Part shown: one piece after another, positions 19,440-28,452 of the stretch
Layout: each line of letters opens with the position of its first letter
Position numbering within the stretch: the stretch's first letter is position 1
Assembly: GCA_018725275.1 (NCBI GenBank)
Contig: QLUC01000003.1
Span: 1 to 33,730 of the forward strand
Direction of reading: 5' to 3'
From: Bacillota bacterium
GTDB taxonomy: Bacteria; Bacillota; UBA994
DNA: 33,730 bases
Program-made: the position numbers and the translations under genes
Notes under the pieces: generated by a model
The model's input: only the letters and a program-made list of their open reading frames with translations
Told to the model about the DNA's origin: nothing
Databases searched by the model: none

Positions 19440-19770
19440 GAAGTGCGTCGAATCCTATGTGGACAAAGTATAAGCTGGACTCTTTTTTTGCGGATAGCTC
19501 TGGATATGATATACACAATCGCTGTGGATGTCTAGTTTTTGACGTTAAGGGCTTGCTACTGCTCTATATTTCGCTCTGTGTCGAGCTGTTTCGACATCGG
19601 AATAATCCACAAAGATATCCACAGGTGTGGAGAACATTTGTACGGGTCACTAAAATGGTTCGCCAGTATTTTCGTGCACTGCTCTGATTGCAGCCATCGA
19701 CAGCGGGCGAGGGCAGTTGACAAGATGCACAAGTTATCTACAGAGTTATCAACAGGTGTGCATAAACGAC
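19440..19770. promoter_or_regulatory. oriC: oriC DnaA-box cluster between dnaA and rpmH
   Basis: TGTGGACAA (19458), TGTGGATGT (19523), TAATCCACA (19603), ATATCCACA (19615), TGTGGAGAA (19626), TTATCTACA (19734), TTATCAACA (19746), TGTGCATAA (19757). Confidence 0.85.
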
Positions 19771-19805
19771 ACCGTTCGACATGGATAATAGCTTGGTTTT
19801 GATGA

Positions 19806-19834
19806 TTGCGTCAGGCAGAGCGTTTTGATATAAT
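19806..19834 (+). promoter_or_regulatory. Candidate rpmH promoter
   Basis: TTGCGT - 17 bp - TATAAT (-10 at 19829-19834), 48 bp before the rpmH start. Confidence 0.5.
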
Positions 19835-19881
19835 CGCAAGGATAGTCTTGCTCTATAGGCTCTGAAGGGAGAGTGAATATA

Positions 19882-20016
19882 TTGAAGCGTACATTCCAGC
19901 CAAATAATCGGCAACGCAAGAAAGTGCATGGTTTTCGCGAAAGAATGAGCACCGCTAATGGGCGTAAAGTGTTAAGCCGCCGCCGTTTAAAGGGAAGAAA
20001 AGTATTGTCTGCCTAA
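19882..20016 (+). CDS. rpmH: 50S ribosomal protein L34
   Basis: TTG start; [44 protein letters not shown]. 44 aa; not in the supplied ORF track. Confidence 0.97.
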   Translation: MKRTFQPNNRQRKKVHGFRERMSTANGRKVLSRRRLKGRKVLSA

Positions 20017-20020
20017 GGAG

Positions 20021-20371
20021 ATGGGTGACCTGCGACCTTGCTACCGACTCAAGAAAAGAAAAGAGTTCTCTCATGTTTTTGCCACGGGGCGCTCTGCCGC
20101 TGGGAATCTCATGGTGGTCTACAGTCTCTCGAGGGATGGCGGTAGTGTTCGTGTCGGATTTTCTGCCGGCAAAAAGTTAGGTAATGCTGTTTTACGCAAT
20201 CGGGTCAGGCGCAGAATTAAAGAAATTGTGCGCAAGTTTCTGCCACACCTGGTGCCTGGCAGAGACTTAGTGGTCATTGTGCGAGCGGGGGCAGTGAAAG
20301 CGACGTGCTCAGAACTGGAAAAAGAATTTCAATTGATCTGCCGTCGCTTAAAATTGTGGAGTATGCCATGA
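20021..20371 (+). CDS. rnpA: Ribonuclease P protein component
   Basis: [20 protein letters not shown] ... [27 protein letters not shown]. The Shine-Dalgarno AAGGAG abuts the ATG, so the exact start is uncertain. Confidence 0.95.
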   Translation: MGDLRPCYRLKKRKEFSHVFATGRSAAGNLMVVYSLSRDGGSVRVGFSAGKKLGNAVLRNRVRRRIKEIVRKFLPHLVPGRDLVVIVRAGAVKATCSELEKEFQLICRRLKLWSMP

Positions 20372-20577
20372 AGAGGGCGGCCCTTTTGTTGATTGACCTC
20401 TACCAGCGATATATTTCGCCCCTTAAGGCTCCTAGTTGTCGCTTTCGCCCTACTTGTAGTCAGTATGCTAAAGAGGCAATTCTGCGACATGGGGCTTTTT
20501 GTGGTATTGCGTTGGCCTTTTGGCGTGTGTTGCGCTGTCACCCTTGGTCTTTAGGGGGATACGACCCTGTGAAATAA
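20368..20577 (+). CDS. yidD: Membrane protein insertion efficiency factor YidD
   Basis: ATGA overlap with rnp[32 protein letters not shown]...[17 protein letters not shown]. Confidence 0.96.
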   Translation: MKRAALLLIDLYQRYISPLKAPSCRFRPTCSQYAKEAILRHGAFCGIALAFWRVLRCHPWSLGGYDPVK

Positions 20578-20588
20578 GCTCTGGAGGG

Positions 20589-21293
20589 ATGATTGCTTTA
20601 ATGGAAATTATCAATGTCATGCTAAAGACGATGCTAGACTATTTTTTCAGCTTTACACAGAACTATGGGGTGGCAGTCGTACTGTTGTCTTTAGCGGTCA
20701 CCGTCGTTACTCTGCCTTTAAACATTAAGCAGATGCAGTTTACCCGGGCTATGCGCCGCATCCAGCCCGAACTTGACGAAATCAAGAAGAAGTACAAAGA
20801 CGATAAAGTGAAGATTAATGAGGCCACCGTGGCGCTATGGTCAAAGTACAAGGTCAATCCCGCCTCGGGCTGTTTGCCAATGCTTATTCAGATGCCCGTC
20901 CTCTGGGCGATGTTTAATGTGCTGCGCATTCCCGATATTTTTTCTAAACAGCCCTACTTCTTTGGGCTCAATATGACCATGCCAAGTCCCGAGGTCGCTA
21001 TCATGACCTTACCATGGTTTTATTGGATTCTTCCTGTGTTGACAGTGGGGACTACATTTTGGCAGTCAAAGCAGAGTATGCAGAGTACTGACCCTTCCGC
21101 CCGCACCATGTTGTACATCATGCCCTTGTTCATGGGATGGTTTACCCTGCAGTTTCCCACAGCACTCGCGCTGTACTGGGTGTCGCGCAATGTCTTTACG
21201 GTAGGACAGGAGTATATCTATGCTATGTTCGTATCCCGTGGGACGGTGGAAGTGGAGGCGGGTACCAGTGAAAAGCGTCGAAAAGAGCGCTAA
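20589..21293 (+). CDS. yidC: YidC/Oxa1 (SpoIIIJ-like) membrane protein insertase
   Basis: KQMQFTRAMRRIQPELDEIKKKYKDD, GCLPMLIQMPVLWAMFNVLR, ALALYWVSRNVFTVGQEY. Start may be 20589 or 20601. Confidence 0.93.
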   Translation: MIALMEIINVMLKTMLDYFFSFTQNYGVAVVLLSLAVTVVTLPLNIKQMQFTRAMRRIQPELDEIKKKYKDDKVKINEATVALWSKYKVNPASGCLPMLIQMPVLWAMFNVLRIPDIFSKQPYFFGLNMTMPSPEVAIMTLPWFYWILPVLTVGTTFWQSKQSMQSTDPSARTMLYIMPLFMGWFTLQFPTALALYWVSRNVFTVGQEYIYAMFVSRGTVEVEAGTSEKRRKER

Positions 21294-21888
21294 GAGTGTC
21301 GGCGATGGTGTAGAGAGTGCCTTAGCCGAGCTCGGCCTATCCCTAGAGCAAGTCGAGGTGATAGTGCTCGAGGAGCCCACCAAGGGCCTTTTTGGCCTGT
21401 GGGGTGGGAAGCCTGCGCGGGTGAGGGTGACGAAGAAAACCACAGTTTTGGAGACGGCGGTGGTTTTCTTGACCTCTTTACTGCGCCACATGGGAGCTGA
21501 TGACGCCGTTTGTGAAATCACGCGGGAAGGTGCGGATGAGGTAGAAATTGCCATCAACGCCACTAACTCAGGCCTGCTTATCGGCAGGCGAGGACAGACC
21601 TTAGACGCCATCCAGCAGCTGACGGCAGTGATCTACACTCGCTCCGGCGGCGAAAAGCGGTTGCAGATCGACGTTGGGCAGTATCGTGAGCGCCGCAAGC
21701 AATCGCTCATTGAACTCGCCAAGAGCCTGGCCGAGAGAGTGCGCCGCACCGGTCGCAAAGCGGTACTTGAGCCGATGAGCGCCTCAGAACGGCGCATAGT
21801 ACATGTGGCCCTGCAGGACGAAATTGGCGTCTTGACCTACAGTGAGGGGGACGAACCCTACCGCAAAATCATTATCGCGGTGCGCTAA
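21268..21888 (+). CDS. jag: Jag/KhpB RNA-binding protein (Jag-N, KH, R3H)
   Basis: VKSVEKSAKSVGDGVESALAELGLSLEQVEVIVLEEPTKGLFGLWGGKPARVRV; NSGLLIGRRGQTLDAIQQL; R3H-like C-terminus. GTG start overlaps the yidC end. Confidence 0.93.
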   Translation: MKSVEKSAKSVGDGVESALAELGLSLEQVEVIVLEEPTKGLFGLWGGKPARVRVTKKTTVLETAVVFLTSLLRHMGADDAVCEITREGADEVEIAINATNSGLLIGRRGQTLDAIQQLTAVIYTRSGGEKRLQIDVGQYRERRKQSLIELAKSLAERVRRTGRKAVLEPMSASERRIVHVALQDEIGVLTYSEGDEPYRKIIIAVR

Positions 21889-21899
21889 AGGATCGCTTG

Positions 21900-21932
21900 C
21901 CCAGTAACTGATGGTTACTGGGTTGTTTTGTT
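21900..21932 (+). terminator. Candidate intrinsic terminator/attenuator between jag and mnmE
   Basis: CCCAGTAAC-TGATG-GTTACTGGG (9-bp stem, 5-nt loop) followed by TTGTTTTGTT. Confidence 0.6.
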
Positions 21933-21946
21933 AAGGAGGAGGAAAT

Positions 21947-23299
21947 GTGTACCAGGAAGTCATTGCCGCTATTTCTACAGCCCCCGGAGAGGGCGGTATT
22001 GCCATAGTGCGCCTTAGCGGGGATGGGTCTATAGAAGTAGTCAAGAAGTGTTTTCGGCGTCGCAAGGGGCGCTTCTCCCCGCGTCCATGGCGAGTCTATC
22101 TAGGTGACATTGTGGATAGCGATGGAAGGCGCATCGATGAGTGTTTGCTCACATTTTTTCGCTCTCCTAATTCTTACACCGGGGAGGACGTAGTCGAGCT
22201 TGGCATTCATGGGGGCGCGTTTGTCGCCGTCCGGGTGCTCGAGCGCTTGCTCGAGTGCGGCGCGGTGTTGGCGGCCCCCGGAGAATTTACCAAGAGAGCC
22301 TTCCTCCAAGGGCGACTTGATTTGAGCCAGGCGGAGGCCGTCATAGATGTCATTCGCGCTAATTCCGATGTGGCTTTGCAGAATGCTAATCTCCACCTGA
22401 GAGGTGCCTTGACGGCAGAAATTAGGGAGGCTGAGCGGGCACTGCTCCGCGTGCTGGCGTTAATTGAGGCGCAAATTGATTTTCCGGATATGGACACGCC
22501 TAAGGTAACGCTGTCTGAGGCTGGGGCAGAGTTAGAGGCTGCTCATGCTGTTTTGAGCAAACTACTCGCTAGTGCCAGGCGTGGCCGGGTGGTCAAAGAG
22601 GGTTACCGAGTGGTCATAGTCGGTCGCCCCAATGTGGGGAAGAGCTCGTTGTTTAACTACCTTGCCGGTCAGGAGCGAGCAATTGTGACCGATATCGCCG
22701 GCACCACCCGCGACATTTTGGAGGTCAGTCTTAATATTAATGGCCTGCTCGTCAACTTGCTCGATACTGCGGGTTTGCGTGGTGATGGTGATTTTATTGA
22801 GAACCTAGGTATGGCGCGCACGGAGCAAGCCATGCTTGAGGCTGATTTACTATTGGTGTTGCTTGATGGTTCTACGAACTTAACGACCGAAGATGAGGCC
22901 CTCTTGGCGAAGACATCAACAACGCGACGTCTCCTCGTCGTCACCAAGGTTGATTTACCACTCCAGGTAACTTTGCCACCTGCTGAAAACGCAATTCTAG
23001 TGAGCACGGTGACCGGGGGGGGCATGGTCGAGTTAAGAGAGACCTTAGCCCGCGAGGCTGGGCGCACTATCGGCGGGGAGCATAATTTGCTCCTTACTAA
23101 TATCCGGCACACGGAAAGCGTGCGGCGAAGCCGAGAGGCCACGAGGGCCGCGGTAGAGGCGGCTCGCGCGGGTTGGGAGTTAGAGTTGGTCGCGATAGAT
23201 GTGCGCCAAGCCTTAGACTATCTCGGTGAGGTCGGGGGAAGGACGGTCTCTCAGTCTCTCACCGATGAAATCTTTGCACAGTTTTGCATTGGGAAGTGA
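21947..23299 (+). CDS. mnmE: tRNA modification GTPase MnmE (TrmE)
   Basis: EVIAAISTAPGEGGIAIVRLSG, GRPNVGKSSLFNYL, DIAGTTRD, DTAGLR, C-terminal FCIGK. GTG start. Confidence 0.97.
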   Translation: MYQEVIAAISTAPGEGGIAIVRLSGDGSIEVVKKCFRRRKGRFSPRPWRVYLGDIVDSDGRRIDECLLTFFRSPNSYTGEDVVELGIHGGAFVAVRVLERLLECGAVLAAPGEFTKRAFLQGRLDLSQAEAVIDVIRANSDVALQNANLHLRGALTAEIREAERALLRVLALIEAQIDFPDMDTPKVTLSEAGAELEAAHAVLSKLLASARRGRVVKEGYRVVIVGRPNVGKSSLFNYLAGQERAIVTDIAGTTRDILEVSLNINGLLVNLLDTAGLRGDGDFIENLGMARTEQAMLEADLLLVLLDGSTNLTTEDEALLAKTSTTRRLLVVTKVDLPLQVTLPPAENAILVSTVTGGGMVELRETLAREAGRTIGGEHNLLLTNIRHTESVRRSREATRAAVEAARAGWELELVAIDVRQALDYLGEVGGRTVSQSLTDEIFAQFCIGK

Positions 23300-23305
23300 A
23301 AAATT

Positions 23306-25168
23306 ATGTATGTGGCAGGTAGTTACGATTGTGTGGTGGTGGGCGGCGGACACGCCGGTTGCGAGGCTGCGCATGCGGCGGCGAGAATGGGCTGTCGCGT
23401 GGTTTTGCTCACGCACAGCCTCGACGCCATCGCCTTAATGCCTTGTAACCCAGCCATAGGGGGGCCGGCTAAGGGGCACGTAGTGGCTGAGATTGACGCC
23501 TTGGGTGGCTTGATGGGGTTTGTTGCCGACCAGACTTTTTTACAGATGCGCATGCTCAATACCGGCAAGGGTCCGGCGGTCAGGGCTCTCAGGGCTCAAG
23601 CCGACAAGAAGCAGTATCAGGCCCTAATGAAAAAATTGCTAGAGAGTACCCCGGGTTTGCGCATTATCCAGGCCTTAGTGACCGAAGTTTTGTCTGACAA
23701 CGGTCAAATTAGGGGGGTACGCACCCATTATGGGGCGGAGTTTTATGCCGCGACTGTGGTCATCACGGCGGGAACTTACCTCGAGGGCCGGGTGGTCGTA
23801 GGCCAGGCAAGTTTGCAGAGTGGCCCCAACAGCCTACTCGCTTCAACGGGTTTGTCGGCCAGTCTTGGCCGTCTGGGCATAGAGATGGGCCGCTTTAAGA
23901 CCGGGACGCCACCGCGCATTCACCGCCGGAGCGTTGATTTTTCGCAAATGGAAGAACAGCCTGGGGACGATATCCCGGCGAGGTTCTCTGCGCGCAGCAC
24001 TCGTGAAAGGCGGGCGCAGCTCAGCTGTTACCTCACCTACACCACAGAGCGCACTATTGCCATAATACGGGACAATTTGCATCGTTCGCCTCTATACTCG
24101 GGGATGATTGAAGGGCGAGGGCCGCGGTACTGCCCTTCGATCGAGGACAAGGTGGTGCGCTTTGCCGACAAGGAGCGCCACCAGTTGTTTCTCGAGCCCG
24201 AGGGGTTTGACACGGACGAGATGTATGTACAGGGCTTTTCCACTTCCCTACCCGAGGATGTGCAGGTGGAATTGTTGCGCTCTGTAGTGGGCCTGGCCGA
24301 GGTCGAGATGATGCGCCCCGGTTATGCCATCGAGTACGACTTTGTTTTGCCGACCGGTCTTAGTCTGGCGCTAGAGAGCAAAAACTGCGCCGGCCTTTTC
24401 TTTGCCGGACAAATCAATGGTTCCTCAGGTTATGAGGAGGCTGCCGGGCAGGGTTTGCTCGCCGGTGCTAATGCCGCGGCCAGAGTTTTGGGCAGACCCC
24501 CCTTGGTCCTGCTCCGCTCGGAAGCCTATCTTGGGGTGTTGGTAGATGATTTGGTTATGAAGGGCGTGACTGAACCCTATCGACTGATGACTTCGCGCGC
24601 TGAGCATAGACTGCTACTACGTCTAGACAATGCCCGTAGTCGCCTTGGCGAGGTCGCCGCCCAGTATGGGCTAATTGCCGCGGAAGATTACCAAGCCATA
24701 AAAGAGGAAGACGAGGAGTTGGCACGTTTGGTTGCCGGGCTTAGCAGCAGGACGGTGCCAAATTGCGATGCGGTGAACCAGGTGTTGCAGGGTGTCGGTA
24801 GCGCCCCCCTCACGCAAGCTCAAACGGCAGCCGCCCTCTTAAGACGTCCCGAGGTGCGGTGGGAGCATCTCGCGCCATTTTTACCCGAGGCCAGCTCGAT
24901 GTCACCGTCCTTGGCGATGCGCCTGGAGGTGGAGATTAAGTACGCGGGGTATATTGCTAAGGAGAGGGAGCAAGTGGAGCGATTTCTCCGCTTGGAGAAT
25001 CGACTCATTGCGCAAAATATAAATTTTGGGAATATTAGGGGTCTTTCTAATGAGGCCAAGGAAAATCTCACCCTACGCCGACCGCATTCTGTTGGGCAAG
25101 CCATGCGCATCAGCGGGGTGTCTCCGGCCGATGTAGCGGTGCTCTTAGTATATCTTGAGGGGAGGTAG
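23306..25168 (+). CDS. mnmG: tRNA uridine-5-carboxymethylaminomethyl modification enzyme MnmG (GidA)
   Basis: YDCVVVGGGHAGCEAAHAAARMG; ALMPCNPAIGGPAKGHVVAEIDALGG; INGSSGYEEAAGQGLLAGANAA. Confidence 0.98.
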   Translation: MYVAGSYDCVVVGGGHAGCEAAHAAARMGCRVVLLTHSLDAIALMPCNPAIGGPAKGHVVAEIDALGGLMGFVADQTFLQMRMLNTGKGPAVRALRAQADKKQYQALMKKLLESTPGLRIIQALVTEVLSDNGQIRGVRTHYGAEFYAATVVITAGTYLEGRVVVGQASLQSGPNSLLASTGLSASLGRLGIEMGRFKTGTPPRIHRRSVDFSQMEEQPGDDIPARFSARSTRERRAQLSCYLTYTTERTIAIIRDNLHRSPLYSGMIEGRGPRYCPSIEDKVVRFADKERHQLFLEPEGFDTDEMYVQGFSTSLPEDVQVELLRSVVGLAEVEMMRPGYAIEYDFVLPTGLSLALESKNCAGLFFAGQINGSSGYEEAAGQGLLAGANAAARVLGRPPLVLLRSEAYLGVLVDDLVMKGVTEPYRLMTSRAEHRLLLRLDNARSRLGEVAAQYGLIAAEDYQAIKEEDEELARLVAGLSSRTVPNCDAVNQVLQGVGSAPLTQAQTAAALLRRPEVRWEHLAPFLPEASSMSPSLAMRLEVEIKYAGYIAKEREQVERFLRLENRLIAQNINFGNIRGLSNEAKENLTLRRPHSVGQAMRISGVSPADVAVLLVYLEGR

Positions 25169-25174
25169 GCCGAG

Positions 25175-25888
25175 ATGGACTGGGGTGAATTCATCGCAGC
25201 GCTCGCGCCAATGGGGGTCACTCCCGGCGACCGACAGCGAGAACAACTGCAGCTTTACAGTGAGATGCTACGGGAATACAATGAACGCTTCAATTTGACT
25301 GCGATTGTTCTAGAGAGCGAGGTCTGGCGCAAGCATTTTTTGGATAGTCTGTCGGCCTTGCTCGTTTTGCCACACCGGGCGAGGGGGATAGATATTGGCA
25401 GTGGGGCAGGTTTTCCGGGCATACCTCTAGCCATAATCTGTGAGGAGATGCACTTCTTGTTGCTCGACAGTCTCAAAAAGCGTGTTGGCTTCTTGCAGGA
25501 AGTTATTACCAAGGTCGGTTTGGAGACAAGGGTGAGTGCTTTGCACGGGCGGGCCGAAGATGTGGCGCGGCAAAGCCTCTACCGGGAGAAGTTTGATTTT
25601 GCCATTTCGCGCGGGGTGGCTAAATTGGTAGTATTATGCGAATTGTCCCTGCCCTTCGTCCGGGAGGGAGGGTTTTTTGTGGCGATGAAGGGGCCGCGCG
25701 CACCCTTAGAAATAGAGGAAGCAAAGCATGCGGTAAGCCTGCTCGGAGGTGGGAAGATGAGTATGGTGGCCTGGTGTTTGCCTGGGGGCGAGGAGGAGCG
25801 CTTGCTGGTGGTTGTCCCAAAGATTGGCAGTACCCCGCTATCCTTCCCGCGGCAGGCCGGATTGCCGGAAAAAAAGCCACTGCTATAG
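25175..25888 (+). CDS. rsmG: 16S rRNA (guanine527-N7)-methyltransferase RsmG
   Basis: YNERFNLTAI, KHFLDSLSALL, GIDIGSGAGFPGIPLAI, ISRGVAKL. Confidence 0.96.
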   Translation: MDWGEFIAALAPMGVTPGDRQREQLQLYSEMLREYNERFNLTAIVLESEVWRKHFLDSLSALLVLPHRARGIDIGSGAGFPGIPLAIICEEMHFLLLDSLKKRVGFLQEVITKVGLETRVSALHGRAEDVARQSLYREKFDFAISRGVAKLVVLCELSLPFVREGGFFVAMKGPRAPLEIEEAKHAVSLLGGGKMSMVAWCLPGGEEERLLVVVPKIGSTPLSFPRQAGLPEKKPLL

Positions 25889-25967
25889 GCGATGCGGAGA
25901 AGGAAGGAATTTTGCGGTAGCGAATTATAAGCCGTAGAGTGTAATGACAAAGGAGTGGGATGCGGCG

Positions 25968-26786
25968 ATGAGGTGGTTTGGTGGCGGTAACCTTGAGCGG
26001 GTCATAGAGCTTAAGGTGGACGACGTGAAGCCTAACCCATATCAGCCTCGCAAAACCTTTACCGAAGAGGGTTTGGCTGAACTGCGGGACTCGATACTGC
26101 AAGTCGGAATTATACAACCGGTGGTGGTGCGGAGGATTGGCCAGGGTTATGAATTGGTCGCGGGGGAGAGGCGCCTGCGGGCCGCCAAGGGGGCTGGGTT
26201 AGCCACTGTTCCTGCGGTGGTGCGGCAATACACCGATCAGGAGGTCGCCCAGGCCACTCTCATTGAGAATATTCAGCGCGAGGACTTAAATGTCTTGGAG
26301 GAGGCGCTCGCGTATGACCAGCTGCTCTCTGAGTTCCAGATCACACAGGAAGAGCTAGCCAAAAGGGTGGGCAAGAGCCAGTCCACCATCGCCAATAAGC
26401 GTCGTTTGCTCCGCTTATCCGGTGAAGTTAAGGAGATGCTCGCTTCCGGTGCGGTCAATGAGAGGCAGGCGCGCGCTCTGCTCAAAATTGAGGATGTAGC
26501 ATTACAGACAGAGGTGGCCCTGCAAGTTGTGCGGGCCGATATGACCGTCCGTCAAGTGGAAGAGGCCGTGGAGCGGTGCCTTGGTGGTGAAGGGCTTGAG
26601 GCCGCCGTCTTGGCCTCCACGGTGAAGCCTTTGCGCAAGTTCTTGGTACGTGACGTGCGTATTTTTGTCAACACGGTGCGGGACGCAGTCGACCTGATGA
26701 AGCGCAATGGCGTCGAGGCTTCTGTGGCGGAGATAGATGAGGAAGGGTATTATGAGGTGGTAGTGCGCATCGTCAAGCGCAGGTGA
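25968..26786 (+). CDS. noc: Nucleoid occlusion-type ParB-like protein
   Basis: ParB/RepB/Spo0J fold (NPYQPRKTF, VVAGERRLRAAK, ATLIENIQREDLNVLEEALAY, VGKSQSTIANKRRLLRL), between rsmG and soj as in many Firmicutes. ORF extends to 25944; RBS suggests ATG 25968. Confidence 0.85.
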   Translation: MRWFGGGNLERVIELKVDDVKPNPYQPRKTFTEEGLAELRDSILQVGIIQPVVVRRIGQGYELVAGERRLRAAKGAGLATVPAVVRQYTDQEVAQATLIENIQREDLNVLEEALAYDQLLSEFQITQEELAKRVGKSQSTIANKRRLLRLSGEVKEMLASGAVNERQARALLKIEDVALQTEVALQVVRADMTVRQVEEAVERCLGGEGLEAAVLASTVKPLRKFLVRDVRIFVNTVRDAVDLMKRNGVEASVAEIDEEGYYEVVVRIVKRR

Positions 26787-26827
26787 GGCGGGCGGGCGAT
26801 GCTCTACCCCCGAAGTAGTTTATTGAG

Positions 26828-27604
26828 GTGAAGAAGGTAATGCCAGCAAAAGTAGTAGCCATTGTCAATCAAAAAGGCGGTGTGGGGAAGACCACGACCG
26901 CCGTTAACTTAGGCGCGGGGCTTGCGGAAATTGGGCAGCGAGTGTTGTTAGTGGACATAGATCCTCAGGGTAATGCGACTTCGGGACTGGGGATTAATCG
27001 TCGGCGCATCAAAAAGTGCATCTACAATGTCCTGATTGACGGCTTGCCCATGGATGCGGTCATTTTGCCTACCGGGAATGAGGGCCTTGATCTTGCGCCC
27101 GCCACCATCCAATTGGCAGGAGCCGAGGTGGAGTTAGTCTTGGCCATGCAGCGGGAAATAAAACTGCGGGAGGCCTTGCTTCCGATCCTTACTAGTTATG
27201 ATTATATCCTCATCGACTGCCCACCCTCCCTCGGACTACTCACATTGAACTCGTTGACGGCGGCCTCCGGCGTGCTTATCCCTGTGCAATGCGAATACTA
27301 CGCCCTCGAGGGGCTCAGCCAACTGATGAGCACGGTGACCTTGGTCCAGCGCCATCTCAATCCCAACCTCGTGGTGACGGGGGCCCTACTGACCATGTAT
27401 GATTCCCGCACGAATTTAGCGGCACAGGTGGTCGAAGAGGTTAAGTCATTTTTCAAGGAGAGAGTCTTTGTGGCGATTGTGCCCCGCAATGTCCGTTTGA
27501 GCGAGGCCCCCAGCCACGGTCAACCGATCATGACCTATGACCCACGTTCCAAGGGGAGCGAGGTCTATAGGGAATTGGCGAAAGAGGTGCTGGAGCGTGC
27601 TTAA
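26828..27604 (+). CDS. soj: Chromosome partitioning ATPase ParA/Soj
   Basis: AIVNQKGGVGKTTTAVNLGAGLA, LLVDIDPQGNATSGLG, DCPPSLGLLTLNSL. Start may be ATG 26840. Confidence 0.96.
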   Translation: MKKVMPAKVVAIVNQKGGVGKTTTAVNLGAGLAEIGQRVLLVDIDPQGNATSGLGINRRRIKKCIYNVLIDGLPMDAVILPTGNEGLDLAPATIQLAGAEVELVLAMQREIKLREALLPILTSYDYILIDCPPSLGLLTLNSLTAASGVLIPVQCEYYALEGLSQLMSTVTLVQRHLNPNLVVTGALLTMYDSRTNLAAQVVEEVKSFFKERVFVAIVPRNVRLSEAPSHGQPIMTYDPRSKGSEVYRELAKEVLERA

Positions 27605-28451
27605 GCAGCGTTTAGGAAAGGGCTTACAGGCCTTGATTACCGACATGGAGTCCGCTGCCAATGAGGGTGTATTGCAGATTGCCCTCGAGCGCATTTTGCC
27701 CAATCCTCATCAGCCGCGGAAGATTTTTGCCGATGAGGAGTTAAAAGAGTTAGCCGATTCCATTCGTCAACATGGTGTCATCCAGCCCATCACGGTCCGG
27801 TTGAGGGGCGATGTTTACGAATTGGTGGTGGGTGAGCGGCGGCTGCGGGCCTCTAGGCTGGCTGGTTTGCGCGAGATTCCCGCCTTGGTCAGGGAGATGA
27901 CCGATTTAGAGAGCGCGGAAATAGCCATTATTGAAAATTTACAGCGAGAGGACCTTAACCCACTCGAGGAGGCCGCAGCTTTTAACCACCTTTTAGCTGA
28001 ACTCGGCTATACGCAGGAGAAGATAGCTATTCGCCTCGGCAAGAGCCGCTCCCATGTGGCCAACACCCTGCGTTTATTGGCACTGCCCCAGCTGGCAGCG
28101 GACCTTATGTTAAAGGGGCAACTGAGCGCCGGACAGGCGAGGGCAGTTTTGGCTGTTCCAGAGCATCTCCGCGAGTCCTTCGCCTTGCGCATTGCCAGCC
28201 AGGGATTGACCGTTCGGGAAGCGGAAAAGGCTGCTCATCGCCTGCAAAATGTTTCACGTGAAACAACAGCCTCGAAAACAAGGAGCGTGCTCTCGCTGGA
28301 GTACCGCGAGGCGGAGGGCCGTCTGCGGGACTGCCTGCAAACCAAGGTGGAACTCAAACACCAAGGACCGGGGGGCACTATAGAAATCGCCTATCATAAC
28401 TCCGAGGAATTGGAGCGCTTAATGGAGCTAATGCTCAGGCAGGGGAGTTAG
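27597..28451 (+). CDS. spo0J: Chromosome partitioning protein ParB/Spo0J
   Basis: RLGKGLQALI, NPHQPRKIFADEELKELADSIRQHGVIQPI, VVGERRLRASRLAGL, GKSRSHVANTLRLLAL. GTG 27597 overlaps the soj stop; ORF extends to 27537. Confidence 0.95.
   Translation: MLKQRLGKGLQALITDMESAANEGVLQIALERILPNPHQPRKIFADEELKELADSIRQHGVIQPITVRLRGDVYELVVGERRLRASRLAGLREIPALVREMTDLESAEIAIIENLQREDLNPLEEAAAFNHLLAELGYTQEKIAIRLGKSRSHVANTLRLLALPQLAADLMLKGQLSAGQARAVLAVPEHLRESFALRIASQGLTVREAEKAAHRLQNVSRETTASKTRSVLSLEYREAEGRLRDCLQTKVELKHQGPGGTIEIAYHNSEELERLMELMLRQGS
28250..28265. promoter_or_regulatory. parS: parS centromere site
   Basis: Exact 16-bp palindrome TGTTTCACGTGAAACA within spo0J. Confidence 0.97.
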
Positions 28452-28452
28452 T

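Noticed and set aside
21066-21611. 181-aa minus-strand ORF opposite yidC/jag
   Set aside because: Antisense to two conserved genes; no recognisable family.
25636-25920. 94-aa plus-strand ORF overlapping rsmG in another frame
   Set aside because: Within the conserved RsmG coding sequence; no independent support.
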